Counted from the stretch's first letter, positions 24,151 to 38,674 are shown. The stretch is DNA of 64,000 nucleotides from Sipunculus nudus (GCA_026874595.1 CM049306.1:41788019-41852018), one strand, 5' to 3'. Numbers and translations: made by a program. The notes: generated by a model from the letters alone, not told the origin.

Positions 24151-26906
24151 ATTCGCCAATTGGAAATTCTAGAACTGCACAAAAATGAGTCAATGGCAGA
24201 TTTAAATGTACTCTGTAATTAACATTTACTTGACCTCTGGTAGACAAGTTGATCACTTGTGCACAGACCTTGCCTCATTTCTGCTAACCAGCTATCAAAA
24301 ACATGGGAGGAGTTTTAACAACACCTAAATCATTTATTTGAACACTTAACCATTTGTTTATGTTAACTTGACATCAATGACGTCATTGCCATCTTCCTCT
24401 TTCAAAAGACTGGATAACCGGGACTCATGTTGTATAGCAATTTACCAGTTTATAATAGGCTTAAAATAAAACATAGGAAAACATGCAATGACAAGCGATA
24501 AGTTGTTGATTAAAAGTGAAGTGTACCGTTATTTATGTCCTGCTGAACTGCTTTAAAAAATTTGCGGGTAAATTTTTAAAGCTTTAACCTGACACGAAGT
24601 AACCTGACACCCCATATATCGAAATTCATTTTGCTGATGCGTATCTGGTGATAATTCATACCGTTAAAAATTTGGACTGCGCGCACGTAATCCTGCTTGT
24701 TCAGCTACCTTGAACCGATGTAAATACTATAACCCCCATTTCAGGTTATCCCCCTATAATCTGAACTTAATTTCAGGTAAAGCCCTCACAGTTCAGAATA
24801 ACGCCTTGCTGATTTAACTTATTAATAAATTCTAATGCTTTTAACCCATGATATTTTATTTCAAGAAGCCACGTAAGAGATGCGAGATTTAAAAGATGGA
24901 ATCAATCCGTGAAAAATAAAGTTTCGCAAAATTGTCGCAATGATAGTGTATATTACATTATCTTGACTCATGAATTTCACCAAAGCAATCACACATTTAC
25001 CTATGACCCTTTACTTGCATACACTTATTTGTAAAATAAGAAGGATATTTGTTAAAAATTATATGAAATTTAAACCAATCATAAATATGAACGAGCATTT
25101 GGAAGGCTTTATCTGAAATCATATGGGGTAATCTGAAAATGATTTCAAGTAAGCGGGGGTAATCTGAAGAGATGGTAATCTAAAATCGCTACATCGCATC
25201 AATAATAGTTCCTCTTCGACCCATTGCAGAAGTTAACACAAATAAACGAATGTAGCGTTGGCGATCTGGAACGTGTTTGAAAGTTGCGCGTCCATTGTGT
25301 GCAACGACCAATCCTCATATGGTCTACCTGCACGGAGGTACGCTACAACAATAAAAATACGATATTTGGGTCTCTCATATATCGGAGATCAATTTAAACC
25401 CCCGCCTCGATCCTCCTCAGGTGTAGTAATCAGCAACAGAAGGTATGTCGCTACAGACGGAAAGTACGTCACATCAGGTATTTTCGTTCGCCGGAACAGG
25501 ATTCGCAGACACACACCAGCTTTGTTGCGTGTGTAAACTACTAGAGTATTATATATTATAAGAAGCAACTGCATGAAGTCTTGTTTTCTCCGCCGAATGC
25601 CGCCTAGGACAATTATCAGACCTGCACCCCTGCCACCAGCGAAACATCAGTTAGGCGCAGTTTTCTTTTGAGACATTCAAAAACTTCTTTGTTTCCATTT
25701 TTTTTAATTTCATCCTAGTTATGTTATCCCATACGTGTTCTTTTTAGAGTGAAATTTGGAGCATAAGTTTGAATGGCAACAATAATTGAAAATAAACGAA
25801 AATTAACGTTCGGAAATTTGAAATTTAATCAGTGTCTTATTATCTTCATGCGAGAATAAAAAAAAATTGTTCAGGAGTTTTCAGCAAATTACCATTAAAG
25901 ATGTCAACTATCTAAGACGAGTGAGTACACATTTAGATTTATAATGATTGGCGAGCACAAATTTGTATATTTATGCGGTTGTTGGAACTTTTTTGGGCAT
26001 CTTTCTAATCAGCAAGTATTTCAATATGTCTTATTTTCCTCTACTTGAACAATAATTGATAATACACGAAAATAATCACAAACGATTTCTTCTAGGTGTC
26101 TTCAGTGTAGTGTATTCATACAAGAATAAAAAGACAGAAATGTAGATCTAATTTAATCAGGAGACAGTTTTCGACAGAATAACAGTAATGTAATATTGAG
26201 ACAGATATGGAAAAGAATGCTCAGTTTTGTTTGATTTTAACATGCATGCGTAGCATGATTACTGTCAAATAGCGGCTGAGGTATTATTGAACACCCACAA
26301 TTGTCCAGATTACTGAGTATTTTATCGAGAATTATTTACCTTTTTACCGGAAACACACTAATTTGTCCAAAAGGAAAATTATTACTTTCTGAAAGCTGAA
26401 ACAGAATAAGTAAACATTGTTTTTCAGGTATAAAAGGAATCTTATTAAATCTGCTGGTATTTTGACCGTAAAAAAATATCATATGGACATTGAAAATTAT
26501 TTTACATACATAAACATCCGGTTGATTTTGTATTTTAACATTCTAATCGAGGGCCTACTATTTAAGACACATGCATAGCCATGCATAGAATCACTAGCTG
26601 AAACCAAATGTGTGGCAATTTACTTACATGTGCTGTTATGAACAATACATTGTTGTTCCTGTCTCGTCAGGTTGGTGTTTGTGCTATCATCATACATTCC
26701 CTTATTATTTGAAACAGTATATGTTAATTAGTGTCACCTGCTATATTTTTTTTCCAAGCACTATAATTACTACAAAATTAAAGTGTCTTGTTTATGATAG
26801 ATGAAGGTTGGTATCATGTTGTCCCTCTCGCAACGTAGGCGTAATTGGTAATTAACTGAAATTGAGCTCTAGATAAATAAAGTCAGTTAATTTTTTTTTT
26901 TTATTT
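24151..26906. other. No recognisable feature
   Basis: AT-rich. Nothing beyond short chance frames was seen. Confidence 0.5.
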
Positions 26907-27006
26907 CAGGGGAAAATATTTTGGCAGGTACCCATTAATTTCAAAGAGAAGTCTCTAATGTTCGTGTTATATTCAAGATGCCTTATGGGTGATTCGGTAC
27001 CTTTAA
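26907..27006 (-). mobile_element. TTAA-flanked DNA element, partial copy 3
   Basis: Matches about 100 bp of one end of copy 1: AATATTTTGGCA, GTGATTCGGTACC, ending at TTAA 27003-27006. The rest is deleted. Confidence 0.6.
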
Positions 27007-27084
27007 ACCGAATGGACTGAAAATAATGTGCTGCTACTGATTACAAATAAAAGGGAATTGAATCAATTGCCATTCTTAAAAACA

Positions 27085-27103
27085 ATATATATATATATAT
27101 ATA

Positions 27104-27135
<32 letters not shown>
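27085..27135 (+). repeat. (AT)n microsatellite
   Basis: Alternating AT with one AAAC interruption. Confidence 0.95.
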
Positions 27136-27138
<3 letters not shown>

Positions 27139-30100
27139 TCCATATTAATATGGAAACATAACAACATGAAGTATTGACTTTCTTGGCATAAACAATTTAT
27201 AATGTGCCAAATTATGTCAGGGTATATATTAACGTGCAGTTGACCCCTAATTGTAAATATAAAAAATGTCCAGCTGTAATTCTAGTTTTGAGCAGTTCTA
27301 AAGTGTAAATGTATTTTTCCCGTTAGAGAATTTTATTTTTAAAATAATAACTAAATTTAACTGATCACTCATATCATATGTTCATATGTGAGCGAAACTG
27401 AGAATAATTTGCACTTGAATAAGAGTTTGTTAACAATCAGTTATGTTCAAGTAATGATTTTGTATATTCTAATTTCATAATACATTCAAAATATAATAAA
27501 TTATATATTTAAGCTACGTATACAAACTCGATTTCGAATTCTCATTGGTGTTATCTTATAATCAAAAGGCCCCTGTCATTGGTGACCTGGATTCCTTGGC
27601 ATTCAATGGCTTAAGTCCAAGATGCCGCATTTTATGCTTACAGAGAACGGGTAATTACAAGTTGTTGCAGTACTAACATTTCCTTAAAATATACCAAGAT
27701 TTATGTGCTATGTTTACAGAAGAGCAATAGACATTTCCGGGTGTGGTATATTACATGATCATATTTTCCATTTCCCTTCAGAGACTATGACAAGTTTGAA
27801 GAAAGTATCTGATACTAATTCAATTTGTAGATTTATATTTTTGGCTGAGATTCATGTCGTTTTAAATTGAATTTCCTGCGTCCATTTATAATGATTTAAC
27901 ATAACATGGTTCAACAGAAGACATACATAAACTTGGTTCGCAGTCGGCTTCCAAAGCAAGTTCATTGCTTTATAGATATCTCCTGGAAATGTGTCATGAC
28001 TACAAAAAGTACGATCTCATAAATATGCAAGGCGTTTAATTGAATTTGGCCTCCGAGAAATCGTGCAGGATGATGCAAACATTGGCTGTCTTCCACGGAA
28101 ACCTGGCTATTTATTCTAATTATCAAAGAGAGAAACAAAGGAAGCGCTTATTTTGAAGCAAAGCAACTGTAAATCAATCAAGATTCGTTTTTCCTGTTTT
28201 ATCTGTTTGTTCATCAACAGAGCAGATCACATTTTACATGAAAGGGTGCCCCATTGAAACAATAATTACCAAAGTAGCCCTGACCCATCGAAATTTTCTA
28301 AACACGCCTTGGTTAAGAGAAAAGCACATAAACGGCATTTTAAAGAGTCATTGACTTCCATTGTAATTCTTTCCTGGTTACATTTTTGTTTAGTTTTCCA
28401 ACAAATTCTAGAATTATTAACACTAAACGCAATTTCTGTTCAGCTTTTGTTGTTCATATTACTTAACTTTTAACAGTTCTTACTAAGAGAGTTTGTTTAA
28501 GTTTATCTTAAGTATTTGGAATCTCATGTTTGACCTTGAAGAATCTGGCCATTTGAGGGAGTTCGAGGTGCCAATTTTGAGTGTCCATTTGTAAACCTGT
28601 TTTGGGCAATAAATGGAACAAAATACTGATCAGTATGAAAGCAAGATTAGTCCTGTAGACCAGTCGTACACACATATGATTTCAGTGGTCTTAGGATGCA
28701 CTTGTTTCTTTTATTAGCATTTAGTTTACATATCATTAAATTCTTTGCTATCTTGTTTATGATATTTATTGTATTTTGCTCTTAGCAAAGAATTCCGGGA
28801 ATGAGAGAACTATCATTGAGGCACGGGCCATCTTGCCTGCAGCAAGTCAATATAAAATAGGCGGGTTAACCTAAGTGTCGAGTAATTTCCGTTTTTTTTC
28901 CTCTGGTTTTACTTTCCAGCATATTTCATCAAAATCCATACATGACGAGTATATATGCTAACATACCATCTGAGTAACCAACCAACAAATAAAAATTTAA
29001 TATAAATTACTTACAGGTGGATTCCTCCTCCTAATAGATAATCCCGATTCATCTTCTGTTGTATACAGGGCAATGTATTCTTTTATAGTAAATAGAAAAC
29101 ACCACGGGCTACTTCCAAAAATATGTTGTAAATATACTTGTTGGAATACTTGCGGAGACAGCTGTTCTTCCGACTACATGTGGCTAAAGTGATTGCATAT
29201 AACAGTTATTATTTTAAAAACAGTGGACTCGTCTGAAGACGAAAATAATATTCTGATAATAGTTACATAGTACTAACATCATGTAAATGTACCTAAACGC
29301 TTACTGTAAATCTTTGTTTGCTTTCGTTCTCAAACAATGCTGTGATAGTTTGTTTGATAATTTTAATCTGTTGCTGTCTAAAGCATTGCAGGACATTTCG
29401 TCAAATAATTAATTTTCACTAATATCTATTATTTAGTGAGCCAAAGAGTGAACGAAACATGACCAATTCATCCTGAAATTATACTGGTAGTATTACTACT
29501 CAAGTCTTAAATCAAGTCTAAGCTGCTCGAAATGTTACAAAAATCATACTAACCATATATGTGTTAACTCTTTTTTCCTCTTTATTATTGTATGTTGCAT
29601 GGATACTGACCTATTATTTGTCGGCGAAATTTGAATGTGACGGTACAAAAACAAAGAAAAAAAAAAGAAAGTACAATGTACTTGTAAAATAGGAAAGTCG
29701 TCCGTGTTAATTGTACACTGATGGCTAGGATAAATATTTCAGACTGAATGTCTTTGTAAGTGAGAATAAATTGGGTCGTGCGCTCCTTTTATTATTTTCG
29801 CACATTCCGACTATCAGTATTAAAAATATGAATATATATATAAAGAGCTAAGACAATAAGCACCAGCTGGCATAATGGATGAACCAGATACCGCATTTCT
29901 TTAGTTAACCAAAATCCCAAGGACGTTGGACACAACAGCTTTTTTTATCTTCCTGTGATCCCTATGGGAACTTCCAGTTGATCCGCTCATGAAAACGTAA
30001 AAGGGGGGGGGGGGGGGGGTGAACAAAAACGTATGGATTTGAAAATCTATTAAACTTAATAGAAGATTAATAGAAGATCCTTGTTTAGGTTTAGCATTGA

Positions 30101-30855
30101 CAATGAACCATTGTTGTTCTATTTCAAATCAGATTGGAACTTCCTGTGCAAAAGTAAGTTTTCATACATACTTCGAGAATAAACTGTGCAGGGCAAGAGG
30201 CTTAATTACCATCCATACTCTTATCATTTCATTTATCTTTGGACTGCATCGAGCTTTTATAAATAGCATTACTAACCAGATGATTAGACCTAAGATGTCT
30301 GATAATAAAAGAATATAATTTAATAGAGTAAAGGTGTGGTGACTATTCCCATATTTTATATATTTTCCAAGCACGCCTAACAGCTTTGATAGAATTTTCA
30401 TATTGTATTACTTCAGGCATGGAGTCTACAGCATGTTTACCGTCTGCTGTGTAATGGTTGGCCACCAGGAGAATGTGTCGTGATGTTTCGGTATATAATC
30501 AATATAAGGGAATATTCATTTAAACCATATTTCCTTAGAGGGGGCACCACTGACCCAATGGAGTACTCTACTAATTATAAGCAAGGTCACACGTTATACA
30601 TATACCAGTTTATGATGTTCATAAGTTCTTAAAAGTCACCGAATTATTTCGCATAAAAGGATGGGCTATGTCTGTATAAATTTATATCTAAAGTGTAAAT
30701 TTTGATTTATTCTCCATCTACATCTGCGTTTTATTTTTACCAGGAGAGTCGTCGCGGAAGCGATAACAGAAGTTAATTTATCTGATCTAACAGAGAGCCC
30801 CCTTTTCTAGTCACCATGATTCTGTATGAAATATTCAGTGCAAGATACTGTTTAC

Positions 30856-30857
<2 letters not shown>
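27136..30857. other. Longest stretch without recognised repeats
   Basis: About 3.7 kb of AT-rich sequence with no tandem repeat or element that I recognise, apart from a 17-G run at 30003. It could hold non-coding or regulatory sequence, but nothing in it shows a function. Confidence 0.45.
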
Positions 30858-30897
<40 letters not shown>

Positions 30898-31125
30898 TAG
30901 ATGATTTTATTACGAATTTACTCCACACTTTAATCACTTTAAGATGTCATTGGATTCAAAGAAGAGAGAGAGAGAGAGACAGAGAGACAGACAGAGAGAG
31001 AAACTCTCTCTTGGATGATTTTATTACGCATTTCTCCACACTTTAAACATTCCTAAAGATCTGCAATAAAGATTTATGTGCAATATTTCATAGGAATCCA
31101 TGAGAGAGAGAGAGAGAGAGAGAGA
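30858..31125 (+). repeat. Three (GA)n arrays in a roughly 120-bp duplication
   Basis: GA arrays at about 30858-30895, 30963-31003 and 31101-31125. The sequence after the first and second (CTTAGATGATTTTATTACG and CTTGGATGATTTTATTACG, then a TCCACACTTTAA motif) is the same, so array and flank were duplicated together. Confidence 0.85.
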
Positions 31126-32487
31126 AGAGGGGATCTAACAAACACTGTTAATCTTTTTAGTATCGACAATATAACTGCGTACTGTTGCAAACAGTGCATT
31201 AAATTTAGTGTTCAATATATCCGTTATAAGTAAGTGTCTGCCAAATGCTGCAAGAACATCAGCAATATCTTATCCCATCAAAGTATATCCAAAAAGACGT
31301 TTATATGCAGGTTTTAATAAAATACATACAATTTTATACTATGTCGATGCATATGTTTTATACTTGTGCATAAAACACAAGCTGAGCGAAATAAATATGG
31401 TAATTTGCGAAATAAATATAGGTATGTTGAGTTTTCTCGCATTCTTATGTCGTTCACTGTCTGTCTGTTTATGCATAAAATGACCTACCTTGACTGGAAG
31501 TTAACTTATCAAGTTTGGTCCTGAGGCAAAATTTCTATTGTTACCCAGCTGTTGAAACTGCAAGGGTTATCTGCACTCTCTCGCTGCGATGGAACATGAA
31601 TTGAAGCCTTTTGTCGCTCTGCCCTGGGTATAAGCAACTCTATATACGGTATGTAAAGACGAGGCTATTACCTCAAGATATGGACTATTAGCGAGCTTAT
31701 AGGAAGCCAACTTTTTCCTGGCCCTAGGGTCCCTCTATAATTCTACAAAGTCATTGAGGTCTGGCCAAGTTAGTATCCGTGCAATGCCGATGTCTTGAGG
31801 GGATTGAGAGATCAAAAACAGGGCTAGTTTAATAATTTTATGGTGCTGCATTGTATTTCTTATTTCAATTTGACTGTGTTTTCGTTTATTGCTTTTTCTT
31901 GTACTTTACCCGTACATGACAAGTAGATAATCAACCGTGTGAATAGATATTGATTTGCGTTTCTTCTTCCCCTGAAGCAAGTCATGTCTTACTAAACAAA
32001 CTGGGCGCTTAAAATGAGGGCAAGTAACTCAAATAATGAAATGATTCTTTACCGTCTACCATTGATCAAGTGGCGACGAGACTCCAAACCCATGACTATC
32101 CAATTGGAACCCAATACATAAAGTCGAACCAAAGTCATGCCATTAAAACTTATATTGATTAAATATCATTATCTCCAAACCAAGTGTTTTCTTTATTCCT
32201 CTATATGTCTTCTTATATCATTTCTTTCTTTTTACATGTTTGTTTCTTACAGGTATATGAAATCAGCTATGGCAGCACGCGGAGAGGCTTAATTATTTAT
32301 ATGTCAGAATTTCTATGAATATTGCAGTTCCGAACTGAAAATGAATTAAAACTTTTGCATAAAAGATGGAAATGTGCCTAGGGCTGCTTAGATTATTAGT
32401 GCATGTACAAGGAAATTCCTAGTTCATTACGCAATCTGTTTTGGGAGGGTCATGATTAAATCCTTAAGAAGTCGTTCTCATATGGAA
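31126..32487. other. No recognisable feature
   Basis: AT-rich, short chance frames only. Confidence 0.5.
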
Positions 32488-32529
<42 letters not shown>

Positions 32530-32546
32530 ATACATATATATATACC
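32488..32546 (+). repeat. (AT)n microsatellite
   Basis: Alternating TA with two short interruptions. Confidence 0.95.
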
Positions 32547-32655
32547 TAATAAATCGGTTAATTAATTAACTCTGCACTGACTACGCCAGTAAGTAAAAAA
32601 AATTCAATCTTTTCACAGGGATTGTACAAATAGCTAAAATTACAAATACGAGGTA

Positions 32656-32829
32656 CTTCTTATGGCTCGGATGGTTGCGTTTGGTAGTTTTTGGTGGTGG
32701 AGGAAACGGCACAAGCTGGAGAGCTTGGACGGGGCACTACGTCCAATTCTCATGGCCACGCCGTAGATCGGATCTTTGTCGCCAGCGCAAAGCGCCTAGC
32801 GTTTTACCCCAGGAATGTCCAGGCCCCTT
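32656..32829 (-). mobile_element. tRNA-derived SINE, family A, diverged copy
   Basis: Shares ATGGCTC, GGTGGTGGAGGAAAC, CATGGCCACGCCG and GTCCAGGCCCCTTA with 19820-20002. The B box is damaged. Confidence 0.72.
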
Positions 32830-33494
32830 AATGCCCATTAATGAAAACATATTGTCCTTGGGTGTAAAAGTTTGCTCGAAGGAGATAAAATCGCATAACC
32901 AGAATACTTATATCAAGGCGGTGATTTTATTTCATAAATGAATTTAAAACCACGCTACAAACCCGAGTAAAGGGACAACTGGCCTCATTCAGAAGTCGTG
33001 TAACAGTTCATACACGAAATGTATGACCTTCTATCATAGGTAAACATACTATTCAGATTAGATTATATTCTACCATAATTCGTTGATGGAGCGCGGAAAT
33101 CCCCGAAAGGTCCGTCCGGTTTCTGCCTGGAAGATAAAATGGCCACAAAGCTCTCCCTTTCGGGAAATGTTCTCGGAGCAATTCCTGTCGTATTTCCATT
33201 CCTTTATAAAAACTTTTTTTTTTATTTCGTAAACATTATAGGAAGGCCATTTGCGTACAGTCTAAAAATCGCAAGTTGCATTTCAGAATTAGGATATAGC
33301 ACTGTAAAAATGTTGCCCTATTAAGAATATGCATAGATGAAAAAAGGCGTTTCTTGTCGATGGTTAACCAAAAAAATACGAGGAATCGTGATGTATCAAT
33401 TCAAAGTATGCCGGGGGTTCTTTTCATAATAAATCTTACCAACTTCAAATGACCCATAAGTTGAATTTGCTGTTTACAGCCTGCAACCAATGCA

Positions 33495-33534
33495 ACGGCG
33501 GATCAAGGATTTTTCAACTGGGGGGGGGGGGGGG
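33495..33534 (+). mobile_element. Fragment: GGCGGATC-type element end with poly-G
   Basis: GGCGGATCAAGG and a 15-G run, as at 61237. No second end was found; the fragment is followed by an AT array at 33572. Confidence 0.45.
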
Positions 33535-33567
33535 TCTAAAAAATCATTGATACAACTAAAGTACATA

Positions 33568-33571
<4 letters not shown>

Positions 33572-33630
<59 letters not shown>

Positions 33631-33640
33631 CCATATATAT
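33572..33640 (+). repeat. (AT)n microsatellite
   Basis: About 50 bases of pure alternating AT, then degenerate. Confidence 0.95.
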
Positions 33641-35289
33641 TAATCTATACACATATTTTTTGTTATTTAGAAAAGGAAAAAACATGAGGCAAGGTTGAGA
33701 CGAAACGGAAACACAGACTCAAAAGTCATAAAATTCTTAATATGATTATCGTTTTTTTTTTATTTGGGAAATATAACTTTTTATTTAATTTCCTATTTCA
33801 TTGATTAGGCGTTAACTGAAAATTACCCAATTACCTTCAATAGGAACTGTTATATTCGGAATGCTTTAAATCTGTTTTCTTTTAAATATAGACGTTTAGA
33901 CGCCACAGAATATATAACATTTGTCAATGAGAGGAGATGTGCTTTCTCCAAGAGTCTCTGAATGGCGGAGGGTGTGCGAGGGGGACATAGCACTAACGCA
34001 GGATGCGTTCATCTATTATAGATAACCACTTTGGGGTCTTTTTTTCTGTTCTAGATATTAACTCTCACTCAGTCACCGGAAGCTAATAAATCTACATTGA
34101 GAAAGATTAGATAAAAGACTAAATAGGATTTTCCTTGATTTTTTTCCATATTACTGACAAATAAATGTATTTAATGCATACTGACTTTGCCATCTCACAA
34201 TTGTTTTAAATCTTTCACTGACTAAAGTTCATATAAAAGGGATTTCATATAAATCATAATAACTGGTGAATCGATTATTCAAGCGATGATCGACAAAAGC
34301 TAAACCATCAATTAATAAATAACAAACTGAATTTTAAGTACCTTAAGTTTTACTTTGTGGTCTTTAAATTTTACTGCTTTGTCCAGCCCTGCCTTTATCA
34401 TTAAATATACAGAGACTTTTCATGAATTCATTAAAACACACTAACTGTTAAATTATAGGTGACATAATATGTCTTGTGTCGCCCTTCGGACCTGCAACTT
34501 TTCATAAATTGGATATCTTGTTCATTTTCTTCTATATATATTTTAAAGCAAATGAATATTGGTCTGCTTTTTTCTCTGAATTTAATATCTAAACATATAT
34601 TTCGAAAGTACTTATACCCGCGCCTCGCCCATACGTTTATTTTTACGAGGTTTGATAGCCAGGAAATATTTAACAACTTATAGTATATGGATAAAAGCAA
34701 ACTAATTTGGCGCAATATTTAAGAAAGAAACATTTTCTTGACTAGGAAATCCTGAATTACAGATTACATATGCAGACTTGACGGAATGTATGTATCTGAA
34801 AAAATATACGCATGTGTAAGCTTTAGACAGTTGCTTGCTACATGTATACCATTTTATACACATGAATCGGAAACATTCACGTCACGTAATCCCCTACGTA
34901 CTAAAAGACTATTTTTATAAATCTCGTGCAGTCTATAGCTGGTTTTCGCACATTTTGAGTCCTTTGGGCCATGGGGGTCGGGTCGACCGTAATTACCCTA
35001 CCCCTTATAGCTTATATGCCCTTTATCTTGTTATGATATCATACAGAGATGAAAATTAGAATTGAGCACACGCAAGGTCCCAACTATTAACTTTTGTTTT
35101 TATTATTTAACAGAACAAAGCTTATCCATTTGTGAAATAATAACAAACGTAAACATTCAATAGTAACAAACAACATTGAAACATTTAAATATTTATGTAA
35201 GGCAAACCGATACCCCGTTACAATTGTTATGCTCTAATTGCTCTGTTGATTTTACCCACTCGTATTTATTTTGATTAACTAGTAACTTC
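33641..35289. other. No recognisable feature
   Basis: AT-rich. Open frames at 34430-34715 overlap on both strands and lack domains. Confidence 0.5.
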
Positions 35290-35383
35290 TCTGATAAAAA
35301 CAACAACTGTGGTTTCGAGTGGGTGGGGAAAGGGGGGAGGTGGGCGGTAGCTTGAGCTCCCAAAGCCATTTGATCCGCCACTG
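35290..35383 (-). mobile_element. Fragment: CAGTGGCGGATC-type element end
   Basis: On the minus strand CAGTGGCGGATCAAATGG starts a C-rich stretch, like the family ends at 61237 and 33495. Confidence 0.45.
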
Positions 35384-35976
35384 ACCAAACCAATCCAATC
35401 TCTCTTCTTCATTCTTACTGCCTGACCCTGTGTGTATTTTTTTTTTCAGTATATACTGAAGGCCTTCAGGTCTATACCATTTGCCCTATATTGTGGTACG
35501 CTACCCTATACAGAGAGTATACAATCAGAGTTAAGATGGACATTTGTTTGGTTTCGTTTTTGTCTCGGTCGGAGTTCATACGTTAAACTGAGCTGTGAAA
35601 TGAACTTCGTTCAAAGCAACGCCAGTTAGGAAAACATAAACCTGTATTTTCTGAGGGTGGACTGCAGATTGACTAGTACGGCAGTTGTCTTGGGTTTAAT
35701 ACAAGGAGCCTGTTAGTGAAACTAAAACGAAAGTACATTCTGGTGACTAAATGAGTCCTCCAAACAGATACGGATTTGATAGGACTCAGCCTACGCAAAG
35801 GCGTATCTAGCTCTAACTAAATACTGCAGTAGTTTGCGAATGGGGAGTAAAGTATGTATTGGGGTTTGTTTGTATGCTGATCGCTTGTCTTCTCTACTTG
35901 TCCCACAAGGTTCTGACTTGTGCTGGTTAAACGAAAGCATCAAATATACCATATGTGTATGAAATTTATTTTCCTG

Positions 35977-36798
35977 TGTAACGGAACCTAATATAAACAG
36001 ATCACGTATGCGTGATGAACACAAATTTTGTAATGGAGATAAAAAAATCAGATTCTGTAACACTAGGCAGCGTGAAATGTCTAGGGAAATGAATAAAGAA
36101 GTCAGTGGTTTTTTGTTAACAAATAACTATAATTTATTCCTAAAACAACCCGAACATTACAGTACACTAAATCAATACAATTACTCAGTACAATAACAGT
36201 ATAACATCAAATCAATATAATCACACAGCCCTGAATAAACAAAGTGCACAGTACCTGGATACCATCACCGCCACATCCACAAAGTCTTTAAAATGTATAC
36301 TCTCGGAAAATAACAGTCCAATGTAAAGCTCTTGTAACAATCCAGAAAGTAAACTTGAGGCAGGCAGCAGTAAATTGTATAGAGTTAGAAATAGAAGAAT
36401 CCCTGAAATTACTCGATAATCGGACAGGTCCCACAAACTGACATACACACGTCTGTGTCCGCTTGAATCTTCTCTCCTCTCTCTCGGTTCTAAAACACAG
36501 CCCCCTATTTATAACTTTTTGCCCCAAGCCGAGAATTTTCTACTTCTCGAACAGTCTAAAGGATCTAACATAATACACAGTAAACACGCGTTACAGGAGT
36601 CATCTAGAAGAACATCGCTGTGTCTCTACATACCAGGGTTCACATGTGAGCTCGGCCAGGCGAGAAAGCCCCAAGCTAGCATGACAACGAGAGTTCAACC
36701 AGTACGGATCAAACTGAGAATGTAACAAGCGGCCCGGCGAGGGCGCTACAACACGAGTTATACGCCCGTGCCACACAATAAAAAGTGCATCTGTAACA
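35977..36798 (-). mobile_element. Solo LTR, copy 2, reverse orientation (822 bp)
   Basis: Same LTR family as 20650-21466, inverted. On the minus strand it begins TGTTACAGATGC and ends GGTTCCGTTACA. A perfect 4-bp target duplication CCTG lies at 35973-35976 and 36799-36802. The TATA-like region is at about 36505-36514 and AATAAA (minus) at 36133-36138. A separate duplication shows an independent insertion. Confidence 0.88.
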
Positions 36799-36899
36799 CC
36801 TGAAATAAGATCAGGTGAACAGACACCCTCGCCCTTGGCTTTTAACACCCACCCAGAAGTTTTATATTAGAGTTGTCTTAACCCTATACGATACGATAG

Positions 36900-37005
36900 T
36901 GTATATCTAATATATTATATAAGATAAATATAATATTATATTATATAATGTGATATATATATATTTTAATATATATATGTATCTATATATATATATATAT
37001 ATTGA
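36900..37005 (+). repeat. AT-rich simple repeat
   Basis: TATATAA-type degenerate and then pure alternating AT, 100 bp downstream of solo LTR copy 2. Confidence 0.85.
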
Positions 37006-38172
37006 AAAAAAATACGGGTTTAAAGTGCTCAAATAATAAAAGGAGCCTTGTTAAAAACTTAATGGAATCCCTAAATATGTCCCTGTATCCTATTTTCTAA
37101 GGCCTATGGACAAAACGCCTAATTTGAGCTCCTTAAAAGTCACTCTATTCATTGTTCAAGGTTCCTTAAAATAAATATTTTTACTCATAACATTACAAAT
37201 CAATACATGCATCACCTGTTTGCCAAATTCAGCAGAGCGTCATTGCCCATGGACCACTTGTTTAACTCTACATACACTACATGTATATCTTTCTTGTGTC
37301 CCTTTGAGATAACTGATAGCTTAAGCAGACTGGCTGAGCAGAGAGTCACTGGCTCCGGAACGTGTCGTTAACGTAGGAGTTCTCATTGTATTCGTAAGTA
37401 ACGTGAAAATGTTTTCCTTTTATAAAGTTGCCTCAAAATGAAACCATTTTGGATCAGTTGTTTCTTTTAATGAGGGTATATGTTACATGATTATCAGTGT
37501 TCTAATGAGAGCTGTCATTTTGCGATACTTCTTCCGCCTCCAATCTTCTACTGATAAACAAATAATTCAAATAACATCATATACGTGAATCTTGTGTAAA
37601 TGAGAGCTTCTCGGAGTAGATCATTACTTACAACTAAATGTATTTAATATTTTATTTTCAGAAGCATTTTTAGGCTACAGTGTTGGTTAAATCGCTCAGC
37701 AGAAATCCAAGAATATTTTTATTCAAAGACTGCTGATTTGTTAGATTGCTGGTTCTTTGAAGTGCGACAATGTTCATTTTGTTTTGACGTCCAAAAGCTT
37801 TCAAAGTAAAACGTTCTGCTGTCAGTTCATTAAATCGAGCGGGAAAATCAGGGGAAGATTAATATCGTTTTGAACGCTTCAAGGCAGCCTACATCAGAAA
37901 GTGACAGCTTTTAAACCGGCTGAAATGTCAAAGCTTGTTTTAGGAAATCTTTATTTCACCGCCTAACGAGAACACTATTACGGAGGATTATCAAACACTT
38001 TATTGGTTTCATTTTACGTACGATTTTGCCTCTGTTTTAGCATGTATGATGTTTCTTATTGAATGATTAAAATCCCAGGAAATAAATCCTGTTGATAACT
38101 GATGACTGCTAATGTTGAATATTGTGCATGTACTTGTTTGAATAATGTTGAAGTCACCCTTATTGTCACTGG
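37006..38172. other. No recognisable feature
   Basis: AT-rich sequence between an AT array and the 3' tail of the LINE relic. Confidence 0.5.
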
Positions 38173-38674
38173 TGCGATAAGATAAGATAATATATATCAT
38201 TTATTGCCAATAAGGACTTTGGGTGTCAAGCAATTGATATGTGGCACAACTAAGACAATAATAATTTTATTTAAATATAATAATAGTAATAAAAAGCATA
38301 TGATTAACGACTAGAAAATATGCTTTACATACGCTTATTGACAAGCACATCGCACTCGGTATAAATTTGTCCCTGAAACGATTTGTTTTGCACATGACGG
38401 ACTCTACTCGTCTTCCACATTTCAACTGTCTGATTTCTCCACTCAGCGGATGCTGACTTCTCATCATGGGTTTAAACTTACTCAGTACCTTTGAACAATA
38501 CATACTTTCAAAGTTTTCCAAGTCTACACCAATTATACCTTCTGCAGTTTTCCTCGTTCTTTCCAATCTTTCTTTGTAAGCGACACTCAAATTATTCCAC
38601 CAGCATATATACTAAAGGTTACCACACTTTGTACAAAAATGTGTAAAACAAAGTTAGTATTTTCTTATCAATAT
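38173..38674 (-). pseudogene. LINE relic, C-terminal part and 3' tail (CR1/L2-like)
   Basis: Continuation of the LINE relic after the inserted transposon. A minus-strand frame from about 38610 to 38267 reads CWWNNLSVAYKERLERTRK, then GRRVESVMCKTNRFRDKFIPSA, the familiar end of L2/CR1-type reverse transcriptases (C-W-x-x-NLSV; TxRxxxxFxPxA). Downstream, at about 38173-38205 on the minus strand, come CAATAAATGATA and TTATCTTATCTTATC, a typical LINE 3' end with short tandem tail. Upstream of 38610 the frame shifts. Confidence 0.7.
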
